From NCBI RefSeq assembly GCF_000510725.1, contig NZ_AZNZ01000001.1, positions 372,001 to 436,000 of the forward strand: 64,000 nucleotides of DNA, written 5' to 3'. Source of the DNA: Pseudoxanthomonas sp. J31. GTDB lineage: Bacteria; Pseudomonadota; Gammaproteobacteria; Xanthomonadales; Xanthomonadaceae. This document shows positions 8,103 to 17,575 of this stretch, piece after piece. The notes beneath the pieces were generated by a model that saw nothing but the letters and a program-made list of their open reading frames with translations, searched no databases and had not been told where the DNA came from. Positions within the stretch are counted from its first letter, which is position 1; each line of letters begins with the position of its first letter. A program made the position numbers and the translations under genes.

Positions 8103-9149
8103 GTGAGCACCGAAGACGAACCCCTCAAGGCCCTGCTGCTGCCGTTCGACGGCGGCGTCCTGCCGTGGCCGCAGGGCCGCGTGCTGTTCCTGCGTGGGCG
8201 CGACGGCTGGCCGCTGCGCCGCCACGACCTTTCGCGCCTGCGCTGCGAGCAGGGCTCGCGGCCGCTGGCCGACGCGCTGCAGCGCGCCGGGATCGATGCG
8301 GTCCCGGAACTGCCCGCCGACGAGCCGGCGGCGGCGCTGGTGCTGGTGCTGCCGCCGCGCCAGCGCGAGGAGGCGCGCGCCCTGCTGGCACGCGCCGTGG
8401 ACCTGGCCGCGCCCGGCGCGCGCGTGGTGGCCGCCGCGGCCAACGACGAAGGCGCGCGCTCGCGGGAGAAGGACCTGCAGCAGCTGGCCGGGCTGGACGG
8501 CAACCTGGCCAAGTTCCACTGCCGCGTGTTCTGGACCCCGCCGTTGCAGGGACCGCGCGACGCCGCGCTGGCCGCGCAGTGGCGCGGCGGCGACGCGGTG
8601 CGGCCGCTGCCGGGCGGGCGCTTCCACAGCCGCCCCGGCGTGTTCGCCTGGGACCGGATCGACGCCGCCTCGGCGCTGCTGGCCACGCACCTGCCGGCCG
8701 ACCTGCGCGGGCGCGGCGCCGACCTCGGCGCCGGCTGGGGCTACCTCGCCGCCGAGGTGCTGGAACGCGCCCCGGGCGTGACCGCGCTGGACCTGTACGA
8801 GGCCGAGTTCCGCGCGCTGGAGCTGGCGCGCCGCAACCTTGCCGGGGCGCGCATCGCGCCGGGCTTCCACTGGCACGACGTCACCGCCGGGCTGGCCCGG
8901 GGCGGCTACGACTTCATCGTCAGCAACCCGCCGTTCCACGCCCACGACCGCGGCGACCGCCCGGAACTGGGCCAGCGATTCATCGAGGTGGCGGCGCGGG
9001 CGCTGCGTCCCGGCGGGCGCCTGCTGCTGGTGGCCAACCGCCACCTGCCGTACGAGGGCACCCTGGCGCAGGCGTTCGGCCAGCGCAGGGTGCTGGCCGA
9101 AGCCGGGGGATTCAAGGTGATCGAGGCAACCAAGGGAGCGTCGCGTTGA
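8103..9149 (+). CDS. rsmC: 16S rRNA (guanine-1207-N2) methyltransferase RsmC-like
   Basis: A 348-residue class I SAM methyltransferase with the RsmC layout: a degenerate N-terminal half and an active C-terminal half. ADLGAGWGYLA is SAM motif I, and NPPFH (Asn275) is the N6/N2-base methyltransferase motif IV. It should methylate G1207 of 16S rRNA. The start is GTG at 8103; GATAAT at 8068-8073 is a plausible -10 giving a short leader without a clear Shine-Dalgarno. Its TGA overlaps the TTG start of the next gene, another 16S rRNA modifier, so the pair forms an rRNA-modification operon. The paralogue RlmG is the main alternative, but length and context favour RsmC. Confidence 0.82.
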   Translation: MSTEDEPLKALLLPFDGGVLPWPQGRVLFLRGRDGWPLRRHDLSRLRCEQGSRPLADALQRAGIDAVPELPADEPAAALVLVLPPRQREEARALLARAVDLAAPGARVVAAAANDEGARSREKDLQQLAGLDGNLAKFHCRVFWTPPLQGPRDAALAAQWRGGDAVRPLPGGRFHSRPGVFAWDRIDAASALLATHLPADLRGRGADLGAGWGYLAAEVLERAPGVTALDLYEAEFRALELARRNLAGARIAPGFHWHDVTAGLARGGYDFIVSNPPFHAHDRGDRPELGQRFIEVAARALRPGGRLLLVANRHLPYEGTLAQAFGQRRVLAEAGGFKVIEATKGASR

Positions 9150-9868
9150 GCAAGTCGATGAAGCTGGTCAAGCACCTGGCCAACCTGGGCTACGGCAGCC
9201 GCAAGGAGGTGGCCTGGATGTTCCGCGAGGGCCGCGTCACCGACGCCAATGGCGAGGTGCTGTACCAGGACGACCCGCTGGACCACGACAACGTGCGCGT
9301 GGACGGGCAGCCGCTGGACCCGCCGCCGGGCCTGGTGCTGATGCTGCACAAGCCGGCCGGCTACACCTGCTCGACCAAGGACCCGGGCCGCATCGTCTAC
9401 GACCTGCTGCCGCCGCGCTTCCGCCTGCGCAACCCGGTGCTGTCCACCGTCGGACGGCTGGACCGCGACACCACCGGGCTGCTGCTGATGACCGACGACG
9501 GCCAGCTGCTGCACCGGATCGTCTCGCCGAAGTCGAAGCTGGCCAAGGTCTACGAGGCCGGGCTGGCCGAGGACCTGCGCGGCGACGAGGCGCAGCTGTT
9601 CGCCAGCGGCACCCTGGTGCTGGAAGGCGAGGACACGCCGCTGCTGCCGGCGCGCCTGGAGGTGCTGGGCCCGCGCCGCGCGCGCCTGGTCCTGCACGAG
9701 GGCCGCTACCACCAGGTGCGGCGCATGTTCGCCGCCGCCGGCAACCGGGTGCTGGCACTGCACCGGCCGCAGGTGGGCGGGCTGGAGCTGGGCGGGTTGC
9801 CGGAAGGACAGTGGCGCCAGCTCGGCCAGGCCGACCTCGACGCGCTGTTCGCCGGAGCGGGCGCGTGA
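9146..9868 (+). CDS. rsuA: 16S rRNA pseudouridine(516) synthase RsuA-like
   Basis: A 240-residue pseudouridine synthase. An N-terminal S4-like RNA-binding region (about 5-60) precedes the catalytic domain, where GRLDRDTTG contains the nucleophilic Asp (about 106) and GRYHQVRRM is the conserved late motif. Size and order match RsuA rather than the longer RluB/E/F members. I take the TTG at 9146 as start: it overlaps the upstream stop by 4 nt and has GGGAG 7 nt before it, whereas the ATG at 9158 lies 19 nt from that site. The stop overlaps the GTG of the next gene in the same way. Confidence 0.85.
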   Translation: MSKSMKLVKHLANLGYGSRKEVAWMFREGRVTDANGEVLYQDDPLDHDNVRVDGQPLDPPPGLVLMLHKPAGYTCSTKDPGRIVYDLLPPRFRLRNPVLSTVGRLDRDTTGLLLMTDDGQLLHRIVSPKSKLAKVYEAGLAEDLRGDEAQLFASGTLVLEGEDTPLLPARLEVLGPRRARLVLHEGRYHQVRRMFAAAGNRVLALHRPQVGGLELGGLPEGQWRQLGQADLDALFAGAGA

Positions 9869-10569
9869 GCGCCGGCGCGGGCCTGGCCCCGCTGCCATTC
9901 GCCCCGGAGGCGGTGCTGTTCGACATGGACGGGCTGATGCTGGACAGCGAGCGCGCCATCACCCGCTGCTACGCGCGCGCCGCCGCCGCGCTCGGCCACG
10001 ACCTGCCCGAGGACTACTGGCTGCAGATGGTCGGCACCGGCGATGCCGCCTGCCGCGCGATGCTGGTCGAGCGCCTGGGCCAGGCCCAGGCCGATGCGTT
10101 GCTGCAGCGCTCCGGCGCCGAGTACAGCGCCATGGTCGATGCCGGCATCCCGCACCGTCCCGGCATCCTCGCCCTGCTGCAGTGGCTGCAGGAGCGCGGC
10201 GTCCCGCGCGCGGTCGCCACCTCCACCCGCAACCCGCTGGCCAGCCACAAGCTGCGCCAGGCCGGCCTGCTGCCGTACTTCCCGGTGGTCTGCACCGCCT
10301 CGGACGTGGCCCATCCCAAGCCGGCGCCGGACGTGTACCTGCTGGCCGCCAGCCGCCTGGGCGTGGAGCCGGCGCGCTGCCTGGTGCTGGAGGACTCGCC
10401 CGCCGGCGTGCGCGCCGCGCTGGCCGCGGGCATGACCCCGATCCAGGTCCCGGACCTGGTGGCGCCGGACGCGGCCACCCGCGCCCTGGGCCACCGCATC
10501 GCCGCCTCGCTGGAGCAGGTGCTGCCGCTGCTGCAGGCGGTGTTCGACCCGGTGGCGGCGGCGGACTGA
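9865..10569 (+). CDS. HAD-superfamily hydrolase (beta-phosphoglucomutase/phosphatase-like)
   Basis: A 234-residue HAD enzyme. FDMDGLMLDSE holds the nucleophile Asp20 and acid/base Asp22 (motif I), ATSTRN is motif II, KPAPDVY gives the motif III Lys, and LEDSPAGV gives the motif IV Asp. The small alpha-helical cap after motif I marks subclass IA, as in beta-phosphoglucomutase and sugar phosphatases. The GTG start at 9865 overlaps the rsuA stop by 4 nt, so it is the last gene of the rsmC-rsuA operon. Substrate cannot be assigned; a housekeeping phosphatase acting on sugar phosphates or modified nucleotides is likeliest. Confidence 0.8.
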   Translation: MSAGAGLAPLPFAPEAVLFDMDGLMLDSERAITRCYARAAAALGHDLPEDYWLQMVGTGDAACRAMLVERLGQAQADALLQRSGAEYSAMVDAGIPHRPGILALLQWLQERGVPRAVATSTRNPLASHKLRQAGLLPYFPVVCTASDVAHPKPAPDVYLLAASRLGVEPARCLVLEDSPAGVRAALAAGMTPIQVPDLVAPDAATRALGHRIAASLEQVLPLLQAVFDPVAAAD

Positions 10570-10622
10570 GCGCCGCCGCGCGGCTGGGACCATCTGTCAC
10601 TGGCCGTGCGCGCCCCTTTGTC

Positions 10623-10636
10623 TAGAATCCGCCCCA
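10623..10636 (+). promoter_or_regulatory. -10 element giving an apparently leaderless start
   Basis: TAGAAT (10623-10628) ends 7 nt before the ATG at 10636, so the expected transcription start falls on or next to the start codon. No Shine-Dalgarno is present. The -35 region is weak (near 10595-10605). Confidence 0.5.
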
Positions 10637-11031
10637 TGCTGCGCGCCTCCCGCCTCCACCGGCTCCTGGCCCCGCTGGCCCTGCTGGCGGGGCTGTTGCT
10701 GGCGTTGGCGCCGGTGGCCGGGCGCGTGCTGGCCGCCGGCGGCCCGCAGCTGCTGGCCGGCTGGTCCGAGTTGTGCACCGCCGAAGGCCTGCAGCTGGCG
10801 CCCAGCGAGGCCCGCGATGCCGACGGCGCACCGCTGGCGCCGGCCAGCCTCCATGGCGACGCCGACTGCCCCTACTGCCCGCTGGCTGCCTCGCTGGCGC
10901 TGCCGGCGACGGCGACCGCGACCGTGCCCGGCCTGGCCCCGGCCACGCCTCCCGCCCGGCGTGCCAGCCCGCGGCGCCGCTTCCGCCGCCTCCACGGTCC
11001 CGGCAGCCGTGGACCGCCGCTCCAGGCCTGA
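10636..11031 (+). CDS. DUF2946-family small envelope protein
   Basis: A 131-residue protein with one hydrophobic N-terminal segment (about 10-34, signal or anchor), Cys47, and a CPYC motif (Cys78 and Cys81) preceded by His73. The C-terminal 40 residues are Pro/Arg-rich and low-complexity. Size, one helix and the CPxC centre match DUF2946 proteins, which commonly sit beside copper-type TonB receptors. Here the next gene is a TonB receptor starting 55 bp downstream, followed by a His/Cys-rich lipoprotein. A role in metal, probably copper, binding is inferred. The initiator ATG is supported by the -10 box 7 nt upstream. Confidence 0.72.
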   Translation: MLRASRLHRLLAPLALLAGLLLALAPVAGRVLAAGGPQLLAGWSELCTAEGLQLAPSEARDADGAPLAPASLHGDADCPYCPLAASLALPATATATVPGLAPATPPARRASPRRRFRRLHGPGSRGPPLQA

Positions 11032-11086
11032 ACCGCGAACCGTCCCGCGCGGCCACGCCGCGCGTTCCCGCGTCCTGGAGCCCAAC

Positions 11087-13264
11087 ATGCCCTGCCACCG
11101 CCTGCCGCCAACCGCGGCACGCCGGACCGTGGCCATGCCCGCGGTCCTGCTTCTCCTGTCCCCGATCCCGATCGTGCATGCCGGCCAGGCGCCGGCCACC
11201 ACCACCCTCGATGCCGTGCAGGTCAGCGGCCGCGCCGGGCCGCTGCAGGCGCCGGCCGGCAGCGCCTCGCGCCTGGGGCTGGACGTGCTCGACACCCCGG
11301 CCGCAGTCACCGTGGTCGAACGCGACACCCTGGACGCACGCGGCGTGCGCACCACCCAGGAAGCCCTGGCCGCGGTGCCCGGCCTGACCGCCGCCGCTCC
11401 GCCCGGGCAAGGCAACAACGTGGCCTGGCGCGGCTTCTCCGGCAGCCAGGTCAGCCAGCTGTTCAACGGCATCGACGTGCAGTACGCCAGCATCGCCGCG
11501 CGTCCGGTGGATGCCTGGCAGTACGAGCGGATCGAGGCCATCGGTGGCCCTTCCAGTTTCCTGCATGGCGTGGGCGCCGTCGGCGGCGCGATCAACTACG
11601 TCACCCGCCTGGCCAGCCTCGGACACGACCAGGCGCGCTGGCGCGCGGCCTGGGGTTCGCACCGCGACGGCACCGTGGCCTTCGGCATGAACCTGCGCGA
11701 TGCCGCCGCGCGCCAGGCGCTGGCGCTGGACCTGAGCGCGCGCGATGGCGACAGCTGGATCGATGCGCAGCAGCGCAGCGCGCTGGCGGCGGCCGGGTCG
11801 TGGCGGGTGCGGCTGGCGCCCGGGCTGGAGCACGTGCTGGCCCTGGAATGGCAGGACGAGGACGTGCGGCGCCCGTACTGGGGGGTGCCGGGCGAGGCCA
11901 CGGGCGGGCGCCTGCGGCTGGATCCGGCCCTGGCCGCGCGCAACTACAACGTCGGCGACGGCCGCTACGCCCAGGACGTGCGCTGGGTGCGCTCGCTGCT
12001 GGAATGGCAGCGCGGCGACGGCGACCGCGTGCGCAACACGGTCTACCACTACGACGCCCTGCGCGATTACCGCAACGTGGAGAGCTACCGCCTGGCGGAG
12101 GGCGGCGTGCAGCGTTCCGGCGCGCTGCTGCAGCGCCACGACCACGAGGTGTGGGGCAACCGCAGCGAATGGCTGCACGAGGGCCTGCTGGCCGGCCGCC
12201 CCGCGCGCTGGGCCGTGGGCGCGGAGGCGGCGTGGAACCGGCAGACCCGCTTCCCGCTGTCGCTGCCGGGCGTGGTCGACACCGTGCCGGTGGACGCGGT
12301 GGCGCCGGGCCGCTTCCTCGACGTGCCGGGCGCGGAACTGGCTTACCGACCGGACCGCAGCAACCGCCTGCGCAGCCAGGCGGTGTATGCCGAGAACCTC
12401 ACCACCCTGGGCGCCGGCGTGTCGCTGCTGGCCGCGCTGCGCCACGAACGCCTGCAGCTGGAGGTGCGCAACCACCGCGCGCCCGGCCCCGGCAACCCCG
12501 CGCGCTTCGAGCGCCGCTACCGGCCGACCACCGGCCGCCTGGCCCTGGAATGGGCACCGGCGCCGAACGCGCGCGCCTACGTCCAGGCCAGCACCGCCGC
12601 CGACCCGCCGGCCGGCGTGCTGAGCACCGCCAGCTTCGCCCAGCTGCGCGACTTCGACCTGTCCAGCGGACGCCAGGCCGAGCTGGGTGCCAAGCTGCAG
12701 TCGGCCGACGGCCGCAGCCACGCCACCCTGGCCGTGTACCGCATCGTCCGCCGCAACCTGGCGGTGGCCGACCCGGACAACCCGGGCCAGACCCTGCCGG
12801 TGGGGCGGCAGTCCGCGCGCGGCCTGGAGCTGGCCTTCGGCTGGAAGCCGGCGCAGCGGCTGGCGCTGGACGGCAACCTGGCCTGGGTGGATGCGCGCCT
12901 GGACGCGTTCACCGAGACCGTCGCCGGCCAGGCGGTCTCGCGCGCGGGCAACCGCCCGCCCAACATCCCGGCGCGGGTGGGCAACCTGTGGCTGGACTGG
13001 CAGCTGCAGCCGCGCTGGGCGCTGGGTGCCGGCCTGCGTGCGGTATCGGCGCGCCAGGCCGACGCGGCCAACAGCCTGCGCGTGCCTGGCTACGCCACCT
13101 GGGACGCGCACCTGCGCTGGCGCGCCGGCGCGCGCACCGAACTGACCCTGCGCGGGCGCAATCTTGGCGACCGCCGCTACATTGCCCAGGCACTGGGCGG
13201 GCAGATGGCCTGGCCGGGCGATCCGCGCAGCTGGGAACTGGTCCTGCACCAGGCCTTCGACTGA
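11087..13264 (+). CDS. TonB-dependent receptor (siderophore/metal type)
   Basis: A 725-residue outer-membrane receptor. It has a signal peptide (about 1-35), a TonB-box region TLDAVQVSG, a plug with DTPAAVTVVERDTLD, RGFSGSQVS and GPSSFLHGVGAVGGAINYV, and a barrel whose last strand is SWELVLHQAF. Length and plug motifs fit the iron-siderophore/copper group and differ from the larger receptor at 5096. CTGGAG 6 nt upstream supports the ATG at 11087. It sits between DUF2946 and a His/Cys-rich lipoprotein, all on one strand with short gaps, so metal uptake or metal-complex uptake is likely. Confidence 0.83.
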   Translation: MPCHRLPPTAARRTVAMPAVLLLLSPIPIVHAGQAPATTTLDAVQVSGRAGPLQAPAGSASRLGLDVLDTPAAVTVVERDTLDARGVRTTQEALAAVPGLTAAAPPGQGNNVAWRGFSGSQVSQLFNGIDVQYASIAARPVDAWQYERIEAIGGPSSFLHGVGAVGGAINYVTRLASLGHDQARWRAAWGSHRDGTVAFGMNLRDAAARQALALDLSARDGDSWIDAQQRSALAAAGSWRVRLAPGLEHVLALEWQDEDVRRPYWGVPGEATGGRLRLDPALAARNYNVGDGRYAQDVRWVRSLLEWQRGDGDRVRNTVYHYDALRDYRNVESYRLAEGGVQRSGALLQRHDHEVWGNRSEWLHEGLLAGRPARWAVGAEAAWNRQTRFPLSLPGVVDTVPVDAVAPGRFLDVPGAELAYRPDRSNRLRSQAVYAENLTTLGAGVSLLAALRHERLQLEVRNHRAPGPGNPARFERRYRPTTGRLALEWAPAPNARAYVQASTAADPPAGVLSTASFAQLRDFDLSSGRQAELGAKLQSADGRSHATLAVYRIVRRNLAVADPDNPGQTLPVGRQSARGLELAFGWKPAQRLALDGNLAWVDARLDAFTETVAGQAVSRAGNRPPNIPARVGNLWLDWQLQPRWALGAGLRAVSARQADAANSLRVPGYATWDAHLRWRAGARTELTLRGRNLGDRRYIAQALGGQMAWPGDPRSWELVLHQAFD

Positions 13265-13273
13265 GGACAGCGC

Positions 13274-14551
13274 ATGCATACGCCATCGCCATCCAGCCAC
13301 TGGCGCGCCACCGTCGCGGCGCTGCTGCTGCCGCTGCTGCTGGCTGCCTGCGGCCGCGACACGGAAACGCCGGTCCGGCCGCTGCAGGCGCAGCCGTGGA
13401 CCCTGCCGGCGCCGCCCGGCGCGGCCCAGCCGGACCTGGTGCGGGCGCCGGACGGGCGCCTGCTGCTGAGCTGGCTGGAACCAGCCGGCGACGGCCACCG
13501 CCTGCGGCTGGCCAGTACCCGCCCTGGCGCGGACTGGGAACCCACGCGCACCATCGCCGAAGGCAGCGACTGGTTCGTGAACTGGGCCGACACCCCGCAC
13601 GTGTACGCCCTGGGCGACGGCTCGTTGTGGGCGCACTGGTTGCGCAATACCGGTCCGTCGCGCATGGACTACGGCATCGTGCTGGCGCGCTCCGGCGACG
13701 ACGGCCGCAGCTGGACGCCGGCCGCCGCGGTGCATCCGGGCGGCAGCCGCGGCGACCACGGCTTCGTCAGCTTCTGGGAACAGGGCCAGGGCCAGCTTGG
13801 CATCGCCTGGCTGGACAGCCGGCAGAAGGCGGCCGCGGCCGGCGGCGGACACGACGGCCATGACGGCGACGGCCACCACGGCGGCGCGGCAATGATGCTG
13901 CGCGCCGCCGTGCATGGCGCCGATGGCGCGCAGCTGCGCGAATGGCCGCTGGATGCCTCCACCTGCGACTGCTGTCCCACCGCCGCCGCGCGCAGCGGCA
14001 AGGGCGTGGTCGTGGTCTACCGCGGGCGCGGCGCGGGCGAGATCCGCGACATCCGCATCGTGCGCTTCGACGGCCAGGCGTGGACGCCGCCGCGGCCGGT
14101 GCATGCCGATGGCTGGCACTTCGCCGGCTGCCCGGTCAACGGCCCGGCGGTGGCGGCCCAGGGCCCGCGGGTGTGGGTGGCCTGGTACACCGAGGCCGGC
14201 GGCTGGCCGGAGTTGCGCGCGGCGGTGTCGCAGGACGGCGGCGACAGCTTCGCCGCGCCGGTGACCCTGGTGCGCGGGCCGCAGCTGCTGGGCCGGGTGG
14301 CCGTGGCCGCCGCCGACGACCAGCTCTACGCGGCGTGGCTGGAGGAACTCCCCGAAGGCCTGCAACTGCTGCGCCTGATGCGCTACACGGCCGACCTGCG
14401 GCGCGGGGAGATGCAGGTCGTGGCCACCTTCCCGGCGCGCGGCCGCGCCAGCGGCATGCCCCGCATGCAGGTGGCCGACGGCGCCGCCTGGCTGGTGTGG
14501 ACCGAGGTGGTGGACGGCACCCCGGCGCTGCGCGGCGCGGTCGCGCGCTGA
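13274..14551 (+). CDS. BNR/sialidase-fold lipoprotein with His-rich loop and CDCC motif
   Basis: A 425-residue lipoprotein (LPLLLAAC, Cys26) with repeated SxDxGxSW-type Asp boxes, for example SGDDGRSWTP and SQDGGDSF, that mark a beta-propeller. Such proteins are often labelled exo-alpha-sialidase, but the catalytic Arg triad of true sialidases is not evident. Two unusual insertions stand out: a His/Asp/Gly loop with five His between residues 193 and 202, and CDCC at 231-234. Both look like soft-metal ligands. It starts 9 bp after the TonB receptor and likely forms a cell-surface or periplasmic partner of it. Calling it a metal-binding propeller is inference. Confidence 0.72.
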   Translation: MHTPSPSSHWRATVAALLLPLLLAACGRDTETPVRPLQAQPWTLPAPPGAAQPDLVRAPDGRLLLSWLEPAGDGHRLRLASTRPGADWEPTRTIAEGSDWFVNWADTPHVYALGDGSLWAHWLRNTGPSRMDYGIVLARSGDDGRSWTPAAAVHPGGSRGDHGFVSFWEQGQGQLGIAWLDSRQKAAAAGGGHDGHDGDGHHGGAAMMLRAAVHGADGAQLREWPLDASTCDCCPTAAARSGKGVVVVYRGRGAGEIRDIRIVRFDGQAWTPPRPVHADGWHFAGCPVNGPAVAAQGPRVWVAWYTEAGGWPELRAAVSQDGGDSFAAPVTLVRGPQLLGRVAVAAADDQLYAAWLEELPEGLQLLRLMRYTADLRRGEMQVVATFPARGRASGMPRMQVADGAAWLVWTEVVDGTPALRGAVAR

Positions 14552-14558
14552 AGCGCGC

Positions 14559-15365
<807 letters not shown>

Positions 15366-15435
15366 GGCGTGGCTCCGTTGCGGCTGCAGTGTGGCGTGCG
15401 CGGCGTGCAGGCGCGGTCGCCGCGCGCCGGCGCGC

Positions 15436-16026
15436 TCAGCCGGCCTCGTCCGCGAGCAGCCTGCGCCAGCCCTCGTGGCCGAGCTTGCGCAGGGTGGCGT
15501 AGTTGCGCTCCACGATCACGTCCGGGTCCGGGTAGGCCTCCACCGCGCGGGCCACGCTGTCCTCGCGCAGCAGGTGCAGGGTCGGGTAGGGCGCGCGGTT
15601 GGAGTAGTTCTCGATGTCGTCCGGGCGGCTGTCGGCGAACTGGTAGTCCGGGTGGAAGCTGGCCACCTGCAGCACGCCGTCCAGCTCCAGCGCCTCGACC
15701 AGGGCGTCGGCCTGGTCGAGGAAGTCGTTGTAGTCGAGGAAGTCGCCCAGCACCAGCGGGTGCACCAGCAGGGTGGTGTCGACCTGTTCGGCCGGGGTGT
15801 CGCGCAGCAGCACCAGCTCCTCGCCCAGCTGCTCCAGCAGCTGCTCCGGCGTGGTCGCGTCGCTGGCGACGAAGCGCACCTGCTCCTTGACGTACACCGC
15901 CTTGGCGAACGGGCACAGGTTCAGGCCGATCACGGCCCGCTCCAGCCAGCGCCGGGTATCGGCCAGGACCCTGGCCTCGTCCAGCGCGGCGTCCCCGCCG
16001 GGGTTGCCGATGGCCGGATCAGTCAC
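15436..16026 (-). CDS. DUF1415 family protein
   Basis: A 196-residue cytosolic protein conserved in gammaproteobacteria. Landmarks are NLCPFAKAV near residue 35, HPDYQFA and NRAPYPTLHLLRE in the middle, and LGHEGW near the end; no signal or membrane segment is seen. The Cys-Pro-Phe motif hints at a redox or metal site, but function is unknown. It begins with GTG and overlaps the end of yajQ by 8 nt, so the two are co-transcribed. Confidence 0.8.
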   Translation of the reverse strand: MTDPAIGNPGGDAALDEARVLADTRRWLERAVIGLNLCPFAKAVYVKEQVRFVASDATTPEQLLEQLGEELVLLRDTPAEQVDTTLLVHPLVLGDFLDYNDFLDQADALVEALELDGVLQVASFHPDYQFADSRPDDIENYSNRAPYPTLHLLREDSVARAVEAYPDPDVIVERNYATLRKLGHEGWRRLLADEAG

Positions 16027-16501
16027 GGAAGTTCTCGAACTGCAGCGGGATGCCGAAATCGCCCTTGCGCAGCAGGGCGATGGCCTCCTGCAGGTCGTCG
16101 CGCTTCTTGCCGTTGACCCGCAGCTTCTCGCCGTTGATCTGGCTGTCGACCTTGAGCTTGGCGTCCTTGAGCGCGGCCTGGATCTTCTTGGCCGTCTCGC
16201 GCTCGATGCCCTGCTTCACGGTGACCTTCTGCCGCGCGCCGGCCAGGTTGGTCTCGATGTCGCCGAACTCCAGGCAGCGGATGTCGAGGCCGCGCGCGGT
16301 CATGCGCTGGCGCAGGATGTCGGTCATCTGCCCGAGCTGGAAATCGCTGGGCGCGGACTGGCTGATCACGTTGTCCTCCAGCACGAACTTCGCGTCCACG
16401 CCCTTGAAGTCGAAGCGGGTGGTCAGTTCGCGGCTGGCCTGGTCGACGGCGTTGGTCAGCTCGTGGGTGTCCACTTCGGACACGATGTCGAAGGAAGGCA
16501 T
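16019..16501 (-). CDS. yajQ: YajQ-family cyclic-di-GMP/nucleic-acid binding protein
   Basis: A 160-residue protein of the YajQ family, beginning MPSFDIVSEVD and ending in the conserved FGIPLQFENFRD. It has two ferredoxin-like halves, with KAKLKV-type and NGKKRDDLQ segments. The Xanthomonas orthologue (XC_3703) is reported to bind c-di-GMP and control virulence genes. AAGGAG 7 nt upstream sets the ATG at 16501; an upstream in-frame Met would bypass it. It overlaps DUF1415 by 8 nt. Together with Clp and the GGDEF enzyme in this window it belongs to the c-di-GMP network. Confidence 0.9.
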   Translation of the reverse strand: MPSFDIVSEVDTHELTNAVDQASRELTTRFDFKGVDAKFVLEDNVISQSAPSDFQLGQMTDILRQRMTARGLDIRCLEFGDIETNLAGARQKVTVKQGIERETAKKIQAALKDAKLKVDSQINGEKLRVNGKKRDDLQEAIALLRKGDFGIPLQFENFRD

Positions 16502-16575
16502 CGGGGGGCTCCTTGTGCGGATGCGCACATTCTAGGCGGTGCCCGCGCCGGCGCGCGCATCGGCGCGCGTGCGCG

Positions 16576-16588
16576 GATAATGCGTGCA
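16576..16588 (+). promoter_or_regulatory. -10 element giving an apparently leaderless start
   Basis: GATAAT (16576-16581) ends 6 nt before the ATG at 16588, placing transcription initiation at the start codon. No Shine-Dalgarno is visible. Confidence 0.5.
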
Positions 16589-17487
16589 TGCCCCCACGTC
16601 CCCGCTCGAACCTGGCGGCCGCCGCCTGGATGGTCGCCGCCATCGCCTGCTTCTCGCTGATGGACACGGCGATGAAGCTGCTCTCGGCCCGCTACCCGCC
16701 GCTGCAGGTGACCCTGCTGCGCGGCGCCGCCTCGCTGCCGTTCGTGCTGGCCTGGGTGATGGCCACCGCCGGCCCGCGCTCGATCCTGCCGGTGCGCTGG
16801 GGCCTGCACCTGCTGCGCGGCGCGCTGGGCATGGCCATGATCGGCTGCTTCGTGTTCGCGCTCAAGCGCATGCCGCTGTCCACCGCGTACACGATCTACT
16901 TCGTCGCGCCGCTGCTGGTGGCGGCGCTGTCGGTGCCGCTGCTGGGCGAGAAGGTGGGGCCGCGGCGCTGGACCGCCATCGGCATCGGCCTGGTCGGCGT
17001 GGTGGTGGTGTTGCGCCCGGGCGCAGGCGGCTTCGCGTCGCTGCCGGGGCTGATGGTGCTGCTGGCGGCCACCGCCTACGCGATCGCCGCGGTCACCGTA
17101 AGCCTGCTGACCCGCACCGACACGCCGCAGTCGATGGTGGTCTGGTTCCTGGCGATCATGGCCGTCGGCGCGGGGCTGGCGGCGATCCCGGGCTGGGTGC
17201 CGCTGCAGCGCGGCGATGCGCCGCTGATCCTGGGCCTGGGCCTGGCCGGGGCGCTGGGGCAGGTCGCGCTGACCGCGGCGTTCATGCGCGGCGACGCCTC
17301 GCTGGTGGCGCCGCTGGAGTACACCGGCCTGGTCTGGGTGATCGGCTGGGACTGGCTGTTCTGGTGCACCCTGCCGGACGCGGTGACCTGGATCGGCGCG
17401 GCCATCATCATGGGCAGCGGCCTGTACCTGCTGCGCCGCGAGCGCACGGTCGGCGCCGCGCGCAGCGCGCCGCTGGACCATTCCTGA
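16588..17487 (+). CDS. DMT-family (EamA) transporter
   Basis: A 299-residue inner-membrane protein with about ten hydrophobic helices in two EamA repeats. Typical features are [12 protein letters not shown] in helix 1, [13 protein letters not shown], and [12 protein letters not shown] between helices 4 and 5. A small-molecule exporter role is usual for the family; substrate is unknown. The ATG at 16588 has a -10 box immediately upstream and no RBS. An 8-bp GC stem (17507-17514 with 17521-17528) without a T run lies after the stop, possibly a weak transcription barrier before metN. Confidence 0.85.
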   Translation: MPPRPRSNLAAAAWMVAAIACFSLMDTAMKLLSARYPPLQVTLLRGAASLPFVLAWVMATAGPRSILPVRWGLHLLRGALGMAMIGCFVFALKRMPLSTAYTIYFVAPLLVAALSVPLLGEKVGPRRWTAIGIGLVGVVVVLRPGAGGFASLPGLMVLLAATAYAIAAVTVSLLTRTDTPQSMVVWFLAIMAVGAGLAAIPGWVPLQRGDAPLILGLGLAGALGQVALTAAFMRGDASLVAPLEYTGLVWVIGWDWLFWCTLPDAVTWIGAAIIMGSGLYLLRRERTVGAARSAPLDHS

Positions 17488-17575
17488 GCCGGCCGGGACG
17501 CTGCGGGGCGCGGCTGGAACGCCGCGCCACGCCACCGGGGCACGGCAGCTGCTAGGCTTGCCGGCCCGCGCGTCG

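Noticed and set aside
5105-8686. A 1193-codon minus-strand frame opposite the TonB receptor
   Set aside because: Same high-GC artefact; it crosses the strong terminator at 7990-8026 and lacks any motif.
13274-14551. True exo-alpha-sialidase function
   Set aside because: Asp boxes are present but the catalytic Arg triad and nucleophile pattern are not evident, and the neighbours point to metals.
17488-17575. SAM riboswitch or MetJ box before metN
   Set aside because: Only a GC hairpin is present; no conserved riboswitch core or AGACGTCT repeats.
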